A stretch of DNA of 64,000 nucleotides, taken from positions 1 through 64,000 of the forward strand of contig JANPBT010000062.1 of NCBI GenBank assembly GCA_031430575.1, given 5' to 3'. A model generated the notes under the pieces. That model was not told the origin of the DNA, ran no database searches, and was given only the letters and a program-made list of their open reading frames with translations. How positions within the stretch are numbered: position 1 is the first letter of the stretch; every line of letters begins with the position of its first letter. The DNA is from JANMDS01 sp031430575 (GTDB lineage: Bacteria; Pseudomonadota; Gammaproteobacteria; Burkholderiales; Casimicrobiaceae). Both the position numbers and the translations under genes were made by a program. Of this stretch, positions 18,601-25,913 are shown in pieces.

Positions 18601-18658
18601 GCTCCTCAACAAACGGGCGGGTGGCCGCGACATCTCGGGGCTCAGCGCGTATGAATAA
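15641..18658 (+). CDS. hsdR: Type I restriction enzyme R subunit
   Basis: 1005 aa motor/nuclease subunit of a type I restriction enzyme. N-terminal PD-(D/E)XK nuclease visible as YDVLILINGVPCVQIELKT (Asp then Glu-x-Lys) near residues 118-136; helicase Walker A HTTGSGKTLTS near 277; DECH box in FIFDECHRSQFG near 395; GFTGTP motif III; MLLTGFDSKFLNTLY and QAFSRTNR for motifs V-VI. C-terminal region is helical. Full length with no break. First gene of the hsdR-fic-hsdS-rhuM-hsdM island; its codon composition is similar to the neighbours, but it carries no copy of the dispersed repeat. Confidence 0.96.
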   Translation: MTIPERHLEDQFIEKLCSLKYEYRADIRDRTALEKNFREKFEALNRVKLTDGEFARLLDEIVSADVFSAARTLRSINAFTRDDGTPLNYTLVNIKDWCKNTFEVVNQLRINTDNSHHRYDVLILINGVPCVQIELKTLGINPRRAMEQIVDYKNDPGNGYTKTLLCFLQIFIASNRDSTYYFANNNARHFSFNAEERFLPIYQFADEANKKIVHLDDFAAVFLQKCPLATLISRYMVLIASEQKLLMMRPYQMYAVKHLVTCIEQDSGNGFIWHTTGSGKTLTSFKASTLLKDNPAIEKCLFVVDRKDLDRQTREEFNRFQEGCVEENTNTAALVRRLLSEDYADKVIVTTIQKLGLALDENSKRNKQRSKNGQATYKEQLEALKSKRIAFIFDECHRSQFGENHKAIKEFFPKAQLFGFTGTPIFEANATLKQIEDEQASLRTTEELFQQQLHAYTITHAIEDGNVLRFHIDYFKPNAEGGKAPTKPGEAIAKRAVIDAILAKHDAATGGRRFNAILATASINNAIEYHALFKTMQAEKSAADPDFKPLNIACVFSPPAEGDADVKQIQEDLPQEQADNEEDPEGKKAALKGILADYNARYGSNHRIGEFDLYYQDIQKRIKDQQWPNADFPAAQKIDITIVVDMLLTGFDSKFLNTLYVDKNLKHHGLIQAFSRTNRVLNGTKPYGNILDFRQQQEAVDAAIALFSGEKTSEEAQKIWLVDKAPVVIEKFDTAVQKLADFMKSQGLACTPSAVANLKGDEARVAFITHFKEVQRLKTQLDQYTDLTEENKNTIDQLLPDDQLRGFKGQYLETAKQLKEQQGKGGNKAGDPHALDQLDFEFVLFASAVIDYDYIMGLVTKFSASGSGKSKMTREQLIGLISADAKLMNERDDIAEYINTLKAGEGLSEAAIREGYTRFKAGKSAEALAALAAKHRLSADALQSFVDGILDRMIFDGEHLTNLMAPLELGWKARSEAELALMAELRPLLNKRAGGRDISGLSAYE

Positions 18659-18731
18659 GCGCTATCCCGCCGAAAACACGTTTCGCGAATCGCTTGAGTC
18701 TCTCGCTTTCAGCAAGTAAAAGGAGCATTAA

Positions 18732-19337
18732 ATGGTGCTGAAAAATAAGTTAAATATTACCGATCAACTCGCGCTTAATCGGGAGGAAGAGCGCCTGAGT
18801 AAACAAAAAGCCAAGCAGCTTTTTGAAAGTGGTGCGTTGGCCCGTATGGAGGTCGGCACGTTCAACGGGCTCGCCCAGATCCATGTGGCCTTGTTTGACG
18901 ATATTTACGAATTTGCTGGAAAAATCCGCGACGTGAATATTGCAAAAGGCAATTTTCGTTTTGCGCCGGTCATGTATCTGTCGCAATCGCTCGTGCATGT
19001 CAGCGCGATGCCTCAAAAAAGTTTTGATGAAATTGTCGAAAAATATGTAGAAATGAATATTGCCCACCCCTTTCGCGAGGGCAATGGCCGCGCCGCCCGT
19101 ATGTGGCTCGACCAGATGCTGAAAAGTGAAATCAGCCGCGTCGTTGATTGGAACGCCGTAGACAAAGCAGACTATCTCAGCGCCATGGAGCGCAGCGTCG
19201 TGAAGGATATCGAAATCAAACACTTGCTAAAAGCCGCCCTGACCGAAGCCATTGATGACCGCCAAGTGTTTATGAAAGGCATTGACATCAGCTACTACTA
19301 CGAAGGCTACAGCGAATTTAGGATAGAGGATCTGTAG
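18732..19337 (+). CDS. Fic family protein, class III (C-terminal inhibitory motif)
   Basis: 201 aa. Complete Fic motif HPFREGNGRAAR at residues 112-123, so AMP transfer from ATP to a target hydroxyl is expected. The C-terminus holds SYYYEG (Ser187-Gly192), matching the inhibitory (S/T)xxxE(G/N) motif, placed 79 residues after the catalytic His as in the single-domain class III Fic enzymes such as that of Neisseria meningitidis. Activity is therefore probably self-inhibited and released by oligomer changes or autoadenylylation of the adjacent tyrosines. Sits between hsdR and hsdS, a recurrent but poorly understood association. RBS AGGAG close to the ATG. Confidence 0.93.
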   Translation: MVLKNKLNITDQLALNREEERLSKQKAKQLFESGALARMEVGTFNGLAQIHVALFDDIYEFAGKIRDVNIAKGNFRFAPVMYLSQSLVHVSAMPQKSFDEIVEKYVEMNIAHPFREGNGRAARMWLDQMLKSEISRVVDWNAVDKADYLSAMERSVVKDIEIKHLLKAALTEAIDDRQVFMKGIDISYYYEGYSEFRIEDL

Positions 19338-19338
19338 C

Positions 19339-20538
19339 GTGGGCGCGCAAGCAGACGTAAAGAAACCGCTTCAGCCGAAGCTGCGGTTTCCGGAGTTTCG
19401 GGGGGCGGAGGGGTGGGCCGTTAAACCCTTCGATGAACTGTTCACCGTTGGAAATGGCAGAGACTACAAACACCTGGCGGCAGGAGAAGTGCCCGTGTAT
19501 GGTTCGGGCGGCTACATGCTCTCCGTGAACGATCATCTTCATGACGGCGAAAGCGTGTGCATTGGCAGAAAGGGAACCATCAACAATCCAATGTTCCTGA
19601 CCGGTCGCTTTTGGACGGTGGACACGTTGTTTTATACGCATTCGTTTGAGGAATGCCTGCCCAAGTTCATCTACGCGATTTTTCAGCAAATTGATTGGCT
19701 CAAGCACAACGAGGCCGGGGGCGTTCCAAGCCTCTCAAAAGCTAATATCCAGAAGATCCAAGCGGCGGTTCCCAAACTCGCCGAACAACAAAAAATCGCC
19801 GAGTGCCTGAGTTCGGTGGACGCGCTGATGGCTGCGCAAGCGCGGAAAGTGGACGCGCTCAAGACCCATAAAAAAGGGCTGATGCAGCAGCTTTTCCCCC
19901 GCGAAGGCGAAACCCAACCCCGCCTTCGCTTCCCCGAATTCCAAAACGTTGGGGAGTGGCAACCTAAAACTCTTAAAGACATCGCAAGAATTACCTCTGG
20001 AAGCACACCACTAAGATCGAACCTGGAGTTCTTTGCCGACGGCACAATTCCATGGGTCAAAACAACTGATTTAAACAACTCGATCATCGTTAATACTGAA
20101 GAAAAAATTACGCAAAAAGCAAAGGCTCGAATCAATCCCACTGATTCGATCTTAATTGCAATGTATGGCGGCTTTAACCAGATCGGGAGAACCGGATGCC
20201 TAAGTTTCCCCGCGGCTACCAACCAAGCAATTTCGGTTTTGGCACTTGATCGAAAAGTAACGCTACCCGCTTATGTACTTGCATGGCTGAACAGTAAAGT
20301 TGAAGACTGGAAGCGGATAGCCAGCAGCAGTCGAAAGGATCCGAACATAACGAGTTCAGATGTTGGCAAGTTCATCATCGTTTTTCCTGAACTCGCCGAA
20401 CAACAACGCATCGCCTCCTGCCTCACCAGCCTCGACGCCCTGATCACCGCCGAAACCCAAAAGTTCGAATCCCTCAAGACCCACAAGAAAGGCCTGATGC
20501 AGCAGCTTTTCCCCTCACCGGAGGCGATTGAGGCATGA
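19339..20538 (+). CDS. hsdS: Type I restriction enzyme specificity subunit S
   Basis: 399 aa from a GTG start with AGAGGA eight nt upstream, one nt after the fic stop. Two half-repeats each consist of a target recognition domain and a conserved helical spacer: LAEQQKIAECLSSVDAL with KTHKKGLMQQLFP (about residues 151-193) and LAEQQRIASCLTSLDAL with KTHKKGLMQQLFP at the C-terminus. TRD1 spans roughly 20-150 and TRD2 210-350, and the two differ in sequence, implying a bipartite recognition site. A second, diverged copy of the hsdS 3' tail lies just downstream (20574-20615), a recombination scar. Confidence 0.95.
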   Translation: MGAQADVKKPLQPKLRFPEFRGAEGWAVKPFDELFTVGNGRDYKHLAAGEVPVYGSGGYMLSVNDHLHDGESVCIGRKGTINNPMFLTGRFWTVDTLFYTHSFEECLPKFIYAIFQQIDWLKHNEAGGVPSLSKANIQKIQAAVPKLAEQQKIAECLSSVDALMAAQARKVDALKTHKKGLMQQLFPREGETQPRLRFPEFQNVGEWQPKTLKDIARITSGSTPLRSNLEFFADGTIPWVKTTDLNNSIIVNTEEKITQKAKARINPTDSILIAMYGGFNQIGRTGCLSFPAATNQAISVLALDRKVTLPAYVLAWLNSKVEDWKRIASSSRKDPNITSSDVGKFIIVFPELAEQQRIASCLTSLDALITAETQKFESLKTHKKGLMQQLFPSPEAIEA

Positions 20539-20540
20539 AA

Positions 20541-20559
20541 AATACCTTCGGCGCAGATT
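20541..20559 (+). repeat. Dispersed repeat, one-mismatch copy between hsdS tails
   Basis: Reads AATACCTTCGGCGCAGATT, one substitution from consensus. It is the only recognisable copy in the whole restriction island and lies precisely between the real hsdS stop and the duplicated hsdS tail. Confidence 0.7.
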
Positions 20560-20573
20560 GGATTTCGGTTTTT

Positions 20574-20615
20574 GTGCATCAGCTTTTCCCGTTCCCGGAG
20601 GCGGCAGTGGTATGA
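20574..20615 (+). pseudogene. Remnant duplicated 3' end of an hsdS gene
   Basis: GTG CAT CAG CTT TTC ... GTA TGA encodes VHQLFPFPEAAVV and aligns with the true hsdS end MQQLFPSPEAIEA at 20500-20538, including the ATGA at the end. In this copy ATGA also starts the rhuM fragment, implying that the older hsdS allele was coupled to rhuM and later lost its body. Confidence 0.75.
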
Positions 20616-20929
20616 ACAATCTGATTATTTACGCCACGGAAGACGGACGCAGCCAAATCAAGCTGCGGACGCAAGAGCAGACCGCTTGGCTGACCCAGTT
20701 GGAGATGGCGGAACTCTTCGATGCCACGAAGCAGAATATCTCCCTGCATCTGAAGAATGTCTTCGATGACGGGGAGCTAAACGCGAATTCAGTTGTCAAG
20801 GAATCCTTGATAACTCAAGTGCAGCCGTGTCGTTTGGCAACTGTCAAGCAATCCTTGACAGTTCGAGCGGGGTTCAGCCAATCAGCAGTTACCGAAGAAT
20901 CCTCGGTAACGCAGCAGGAGCAGCCATGA
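20612..20929 (+). pseudogene. Truncated RhuM-family protein (N-terminal fragment)
   Basis: 105 codons starting MNNLIIYATEDG with GGAG upstream. The segment QTAWLTQLEMAELFDATKQN, then HLKNVFDDGELNANSVVKES, matches the DNA-binding-like N-terminus of RhuM family proteins. After LITQ the sequence leaves the family and runs through an array of short hairpins before stopping. The complete paralogue follows at 21039. The fragment is too diverged from that paralogue to be a recent tandem duplication. Confidence 0.75.
20792..20910. repeat. Cluster of three short hairpins inside the rhuM fragment
   Basis: Three inverted repeats: 20796-20810 (7-bp arms, 1-nt centre, extendable with one mismatch), 20839-20863 (10-bp perfect arms, 5-nt centre), 20888-20910 (8-bp perfect arms, 7-nt centre). 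All three share AATCC at the centre, so they look like copies of one small element. They lie exactly where the RhuM homology ends. Confidence 0.75.
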
Positions 20930-21042
20930 GCGACCCGACCCGCTGCCACGCAGACATCAATTACAGGGGCGAACAGGCGATTTGCTATGCTATGTGTAGC
21001 AAATTGAGTTGGCATCATGTAAGCAGGAGAGCCGCACCATGA
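20926..21042 (+). CDS. Possible small ORF linking the rhuM fragment and rhuM
   Basis: 38 codons starting MSDPTRCHADIN, with a good ribosome site (AGGAG six nt before ATG). The start overlaps the upstream fragment stop and its own stop overlaps the rhuM start, both as ATGA, so ribosomes could pass through the whole chain. No family is recognised and it may only be a coupling device or chance. An inverted repeat (20980-21004) lies inside it. Confidence 0.35.
   Translation: MSDPTRCHADINYRGEQAICYAMCSKLSWHHVSRRAAP
20980..21004. repeat. Perfect 8-bp inverted repeat upstream of rhuM
   Basis: ATTTGCTA and TAGCAAAT separated by 9 nt, 35 nt before the rhuM start. Could be an operator or a weak hairpin; no function is shown. 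Confidence 0.5.
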
Positions 21043-22070
21043 TGGAGGGCAATGCATCGCAGTTTGTGATCTACCAGAGCGAGGATGGGCAGATCAAGCT
21101 GGATGTGCGTTTTGTGGATGAAACCGTCTGGCTGACCCAGCAGCAGCTGGCAGAGTTGTTTCAAACCTCGCGCACCAATGTGGTGGAACACATTCAGCAC
21201 ATTTACGAGGAAGGCGAGCTGGAAGCGGGAGCAACCTGTCGGGAATTCCGACTGGTTCGCACAGAGGGCACGCGTGAGGTCGCTCGCAACATGGTTTTTT
21301 ATAATCTCGACATGACTTTGTCGGTGGGCTACCGCGTAAAAAGTGCGGTGGCAACACGCTTTCGCATCTGGGCAACCCAGCAGTTGCGCGAGTACATCGT
21401 CAAAGGCTTTTTGTTGAACGACGAGCGGCTGAAAAATCCCGATCAGCCTTTTGATTATTTTGAAGAGCTCACGCGGCGCATTCAGGACATCCGCACCAGT
21501 GAGCGGCGCTTTTATCAAAAAATCACCGACATCTACGCCACTAGCGTTGACTATGACCCTACGCAGGTTGAAAGTATTTCGTTTTTCCAGACAGTACAAA
21601 ACAAGATGCACTGGGCCATTACGGGGCAAACAGCGGCAGAGATTATTCGCAACCGTGCCGATAAAAAAGAGCCCAATATGGGACTCACAAATTGGCGCGG
21701 CGGCAAAGTGCTCAAGGCCGATGTGAGCATTGCCAAAAATTACCTCAAGGCCGATGAATTAGCCGCACTGAACAATCTGGTGGAGCAGTATTTAGTGTTT
21801 GCTGAAGGGCAGGCCCTGCGTCGCGTGCCCATGACGATGAACGACTGGATTACCAAGCTGCACGGTTTTTTGACGATCAACGACCGCGACATTCTTAACC
21901 ATGCCGGAAAAATCTCTCACGAGGTTGCCAAGGCTTTCGCCGAATTGGAATATGTGAACTTCCACAAGGCTCAGATCGCCAAGGCTGATCAATCGGAGAG
22001 CGATTTTGATCAAGCGATGAAAAGGCTTCCAAAACCCAGGCCAACAAAGCAAAAGAAAAAACATGACTGA
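21039..22070 (+). CDS. rhuM: RhuM family protein
   Basis: 343 aa from the ATG at 21039 (AGGAG about 9 nt upstream; an upstream Met at 21009 lacks a good site). N-terminal domain: ETVWLTQQQLAELFQTSRTN, then HIQHIYEEGELEAGATCREF; the conserved block FYNLDMTLSVGYRVKS; C-terminal helical region with SFFQTVQNKMHWAITGQTAA and a lysine-rich end (KQKKKHD). RhuM proteins are named from a Salmonella pathogenicity-island gene and commonly lie inside type I restriction loci; their biochemical role is unknown. Overlaps hsdM by 8 nt. Confidence 0.92.
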   Translation: MMEGNASQFVIYQSEDGQIKLDVRFVDETVWLTQQQLAELFQTSRTNVVEHIQHIYEEGELEAGATCREFRLVRTEGTREVARNMVFYNLDMTLSVGYRVKSAVATRFRIWATQQLREYIVKGFLLNDERLKNPDQPFDYFEELTRRIQDIRTSERRFYQKITDIYATSVDYDPTQVESISFFQTVQNKMHWAITGQTAAEIIRNRADKKEPNMGLTNWRGGKVLKADVSIAKNYLKADELAALNNLVEQYLVFAEGQALRRVPMTMNDWITKLHGFLTINDRDILNHAGKISHEVAKAFAELEYVNFHKAQIAKADQSESDFDQAMKRLPKPRPTKQKKKHD

Positions 22071-23688
22071 TACTAATCAAAAACAACTGGGCAACACACT
22101 CTGGAGCATCGCCGACCAGCTGCGCGGGGCGATGGATGCGGATGATTTCCGCGATTACATGCTCTCTTTCCTCTTCCTGCGCTACCTGTCGGACAACTAC
22201 GAGACGGCAGCGAAGAAGGAGCTGGGCAAAGATTACCCGGAAGTGGACGGTGATGCCCGTAAAGTGCCGCTCGCGCTTTGGTATGCGAATAATGTGGACG
22301 ACATTCCGGCGTTTGAAAAGCAAATGCGCCGCAAAGTGCATTACGTCGTTCAGCCACCCCATCTGTGGAATAGCATTGCCAATCAGGCGCGCACCCAAAA
22401 CGCGGAGCTACTGAACACGCTGCAAGCGGGCTTCAAATACATTCAAGAAGAGTCCTTCGAGAGTACGTTTGACGGCTTGTTTTCTGAGATTGATCTGAGC
22501 TCCGCCAAGCTCGGCAAGACTTACGCTGACCGGAACGCGAAGCTTTGCACGATCATTCAGAAGATCGCCGAAGGGCTGGCGGAATTCTCCACGAACATCG
22601 ACGCTCTGGGCGATGCCTACGAATATCTGATTGGCCAGTTCGCCGCTGGGTCTGTCAATAAGGCGGGCGAGTTCTACACGCCGCAGCTGATTTCCGACAT
22701 TCTCTCCGCCATCGTGACGCTGGATAGCCAAGAGCCGAAAACGGGGACGAAAATGCGGCTAGAGAGCGTGATGGATTTCGCTTGCGGCTCGGGCTCGCTT
22801 CTGCTAAACGTGCGCAAAAAAGTGAATCAAGCGGGTGGGACGATCGGTAAGACATACGGCCAAGAAAAGAACATCACAACCTTCAACCTCGCGCGCATGA
22901 ACATGCTGCTGCACGGGGTGAAAGATACGGAATTCGAAATCTTCCATGGCGATACCCTCGCGAACGAGTGGGACATGATGCGCGAGCCAAACCCTGCGAA
23001 GAAGCCAAGCTTCGACGCGATCGTCGCCAACCCACCGTTTAGCTACCGCTGGGAGCCGACCGACGCGCTGGCCGACGACGTGCGCTTCAAGAGCCACGGC
23101 TTGGCACCAAAGTCTGCCGCTGATTTCGCCTTTCTGCTGCATGGCTTCCACTTTCTAAAAGAGGAAGGCGTGATGGCGATCATCTTGCCGCATGGCGTGC
23201 TTTTTCGCGGTGGCGCAGAAGAACGCATCCGCACCAAGCTTTTGAAAGATGGGCATATTGATACGGTGATTGGCCTACCCGCCAATCTTTTCTACTCGAC
23301 CGGAATCCCCGTTTGCATTGTCGTACTTAAGAAATGCAAAAAGCCAGACGATGTGCTTTTCATCAACGCAGCGGAACATTTTGTAAAAGGTAAGCGCCAA
23401 AACCAAATCACGGAAGCGCACATCGAAAAAATTGTTTCAACCTATCAATTCCGAAAGGAAGAAGAGCGCTACTCCAAGCGGATTTCAATGGAGCGCATCG
23501 CGGAGGAAGGCTACAACCTGAACATTTCGCGGTATATCAGCACCGCAATCGCAGAAACGGAAATTGATCTCACCGCAACGCAAAGCCAGCTGGTTGAAAT
23601 TGAAAAATTGATTTTGGAAGCAACGAAAAAGCACAATGAATTTTTAGCGGAACTTGGGCTCGCGCCTCTGTCTTTGGGCGAGGCGTGA
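22063..23688 (+). CDS. hsdM: Type I restriction-modification DNA methyltransferase M subunit
   Basis: 541 aa N6-adenine methyltransferase subunit. N-terminal helical domain LGNTLWSIADQLRGAMDADD then SFLFLRYLSDNYE; SAM-binding motif DFACGSGSLLLNV near residue 238; catalytic NPPF in IVANPPFSY near residue 322. Complete, full length for the family. It closes the island, and its position last after rhuM (rather than first) is a less common gene order. With HsdS it should protect host DNA at the bipartite target. Confidence 0.96.
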   Translation: MTDTNQKQLGNTLWSIADQLRGAMDADDFRDYMLSFLFLRYLSDNYETAAKKELGKDYPEVDGDARKVPLALWYANNVDDIPAFEKQMRRKVHYVVQPPHLWNSIANQARTQNAELLNTLQAGFKYIQEESFESTFDGLFSEIDLSSAKLGKTYADRNAKLCTIIQKIAEGLAEFSTNIDALGDAYEYLIGQFAAGSVNKAGEFYTPQLISDILSAIVTLDSQEPKTGTKMRLESVMDFACGSGSLLLNVRKKVNQAGGTIGKTYGQEKNITTFNLARMNMLLHGVKDTEFEIFHGDTLANEWDMMREPNPAKKPSFDAIVANPPFSYRWEPTDALADDVRFKSHGLAPKSAADFAFLLHGFHFLKEEGVMAIILPHGVLFRGGAEERIRTKLLKDGHIDTVIGLPANLFYSTGIPVCIVVLKKCKKPDDVLFINAAEHFVKGKRQNQITEAHIEKIVSTYQFRKEEERYSKRISMERIAEEGYNLNISRYISTAIAETEIDLTATQSQLVEIEKLILEATKKHNEFLAELGLAPLSLGEA

Positions 23689-23765
23689 ATGCGGGGGCGT
23701 TAAGCTTAGCTTGATCGTGCACGTTTTAATACGAGATTTGCCCCAGTTTTGAGCAAAAACGGCGT

Positions 23766-23823
23766 AATCTGCGCCGCAGGTACGCTCAGCGGATGTTGTA
23801 GCCTTATACCTGCGGCGCAGATT
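23766..23823. terminator. Inverted pair of dispersed repeats (-/+) between convergent genes
   Basis: Minus core 23769-23779, plus core 23810-23820, spacing 41 bp, in the 152-nt gap between the converging hsdM and prolyl oligopeptidase genes. Positioned as a bidirectional terminator. It marks the return of the repeat after the restriction island. Confidence 0.75.
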
Positions 23824-23840
23824 TCATGCGAATCGCTCGC

Positions 23841-25913
23841 TCACCCCAACTGCTTTAGCAAAAACCGCATCCAGACTTCTCGATCTTCGATCAATTGCTG
23901 GGTTGATTTTCCTGAGCCGTGGCCGGAATCAAAATCCATTTTGAGCATGATCGGATGTGTTTGCCCTTGATTATTTTGTAATCGGGCGACGAATTTTTTG
24001 GCGTGGAGCGGGTCGACTCGGGTGTCGTTTTCGCCCGCGATCACCATAGTGGCAGGCAGGCTCAAGCCCGTGCGAATGTTGTGATACGGCGAATAGCTGA
24101 GCAGATTGCGGAAGTCTTCGGCTTTGCCAGCATCGCCATACTCTGGAATCCAGTAGCGGGCGATGAGAAATTTCTCAAAGCGCAGCATATCGAGCAGCGG
24201 CACGCTGCAAACCACCGCTTTAAATAAATCAGGGCGCTGCGCCGCAACGGCACCGACGAGCAAGCCGCCATTGCTGCCGCCCATGATGGCGAGCTTTTGC
24301 GGGTTGGTGTAGTTGTTGGCGATGAGCCACTGCGCGCTATCGATGAAATCGTTGAACGTATTTTGCTTTTTAAAAAGCATGCCATCTTGATGCCACGCTT
24401 CGCCAAATTCATTGCCACCGCGAATCCCAGCGTGTACGAAAACGACGCCGCGATTGATGAGTGCTGCAAATGCGCCAACGTAGCTCACGTTAATGCCGAT
24501 GTTAAATCCGCCATAGCCATAGAGCAAGACTGGGCGCGCACCATCAAGTTTCGTGCCCTTTTTCATGGAGACAAAAGCGGGCACTTTCTTGCCATCGCGG
24601 GTGGGAATATCGATGCGCGTGGTCTCGATTTGGGCGGTATCAATGGCCGATTCATCTTGGAAGATGCGCGTCCACTCAAAGGTTTTTGGATCAACGCGGT
24701 AGAGTGTCGAAGGCGCGTTGAAGGTGGAAAGCGCAATGTAGAGTTGATCGGCATGATGGTCATACCAAAGCGCGGATGCATCGCCAAATTCAGGCGGGGT
24801 GAGCACGGTTTGGGCTGCGTCGGGCTTGCCGTCTAAGCTGTAGAGCCTGATTTCGTGTGAGAGGTTGCGTTTCTCGCGGGTCACGATGTGAGTATTGGTG
24901 ATGTCGAAGCCTGCGAGTAGGGCGTCGGTTTTCTCGGGGAGCAAGGGCGCGAGCGTGGGCGTGCCTGCGCTCCCAAGCGTTGCCCGCATGAGCTTCCAAT
25001 TTGGCGCATTCTCGTTGGTGCGCACGTAGGCTTGCGGCCCTACCAATTGCACGCTAGCTTGCGATTTTTTGGAGGCAAACAATACCTGCGGCGCAGATCG
25101 GCTGCCGAGCGGGCGCACGGTAAACGTTCGCGACCAGAAATCGCCGCGCTCGATCATGGTTTGATTGGAGCGCTCAGGCTCACTGATGCCAACCCAATTT
25201 TTGGCGTCGTCATTTTCAACCACGCGCACTGCGGCTGAGAGCGGCTGCCCGAGCGCGAGCGCGTAGGTATGAAGCGGCTTTTGGCTATCGATCAACTCGC
25301 GGTTACGAATCGTGAAAAAAATCGTATTGGGTTGCGCGGCAAACGAAACGCTTGTGACGCCCTGCAGCGCAGGGGAGCGCACTGCGCCCGTCGTGCGATC
25401 AATGAAATGCGTATCGTTAATTTCTGAGCCCGATTTTTGAACGGAAACAGCGATAAGCTGATCGTGCCGCGAGGGCACGAAAGTGCTCAAGCTCGTTTTG
25501 CCGGAAGGGTCAAGCGCGACCGGGTCAAAGAGCATCACTTCTGCGCCGTTGATGCGGGTGTAGAGTTTTGCTTGGGCTTGCCCTTTACTTTTGCGGGTAA
25601 AAAATTCTTGGCCTTTATAAATCGTTGGCGCAGAGACGATAGTGCGGTCCACATAGCGGGCGAGATCATCGCGCAAGCCCGCGGGGGAAGGCGCATTTTG
25701 GTCGAGCCATTGCATCGTGGCGGCGTGTTGCGCGCGCGTCCAGGTCTGTACCTGCGGCGCAGATTTGTCTTCTAGCCAGCGGTACGGGTCTGTGATGGCA
25801 ACGCCATGCATCATATCGACCACAGGCCGTGCTTCCGTGGCAGGAGCTTGAAAGTCGTGCGCTTGCGTCATGGTGACTGTCATTGCAAAAAGTGAAGAGA
25901 GGATTTTGTTCAT
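23841..25913 (-). CDS. Prolyl oligopeptidase (S9A), periplasmic
   Basis: 690 aa from the ATG at 25913, chosen because it overlaps the dsbB stop (ATGA) and gives a signal peptide (MNKILSSLFAMTVTMTQAHD). Beta-propeller begins with DPYRWLEDKSAPQVQTWTRA; the hydrolase domain has the nucleophile in GGSNGGLLVGAVA near residue 546, Asp in ENDTRVDPLHAKKF near 628 and His in DSGHGSGKSTQQ near 664. It cleaves short peptides after proline. Two repeat copies lie inside: 25747-25765 (KSAPQVQ) and 25081-25099 (RSAPQVLF). Confidence 0.94.
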   Translation of the reverse strand: MNKILSSLFAMTVTMTQAHDFQAPATEARPVVDMMHGVAITDPYRWLEDKSAPQVQTWTRAQHAATMQWLDQNAPSPAGLRDDLARYVDRTIVSAPTIYKGQEFFTRKSKGQAQAKLYTRINGAEVMLFDPVALDPSGKTSLSTFVPSRHDQLIAVSVQKSGSEINDTHFIDRTTGAVRSPALQGVTSVSFAAQPNTIFFTIRNRELIDSQKPLHTYALALGQPLSAAVRVVENDDAKNWVGISEPERSNQTMIERGDFWSRTFTVRPLGSRSAPQVLFASKKSQASVQLVGPQAYVRTNENAPNWKLMRATLGSAGTPTLAPLLPEKTDALLAGFDITNTHIVTREKRNLSHEIRLYSLDGKPDAAQTVLTPPEFGDASALWYDHHADQLYIALSTFNAPSTLYRVDPKTFEWTRIFQDESAIDTAQIETTRIDIPTRDGKKVPAFVSMKKGTKLDGARPVLLYGYGGFNIGINVSYVGAFAALINRGVVFVHAGIRGGNEFGEAWHQDGMLFKKQNTFNDFIDSAQWLIANNYTNPQKLAIMGGSNGGLLVGAVAAQRPDLFKAVVCSVPLLDMLRFEKFLIARYWIPEYGDAGKAEDFRNLLSYSPYHNIRTGLSLPATMVIAGENDTRVDPLHAKKFVARLQNNQGQTHPIMLKMDFDSGHGSGKSTQQLIEDREVWMRFLLKQLG

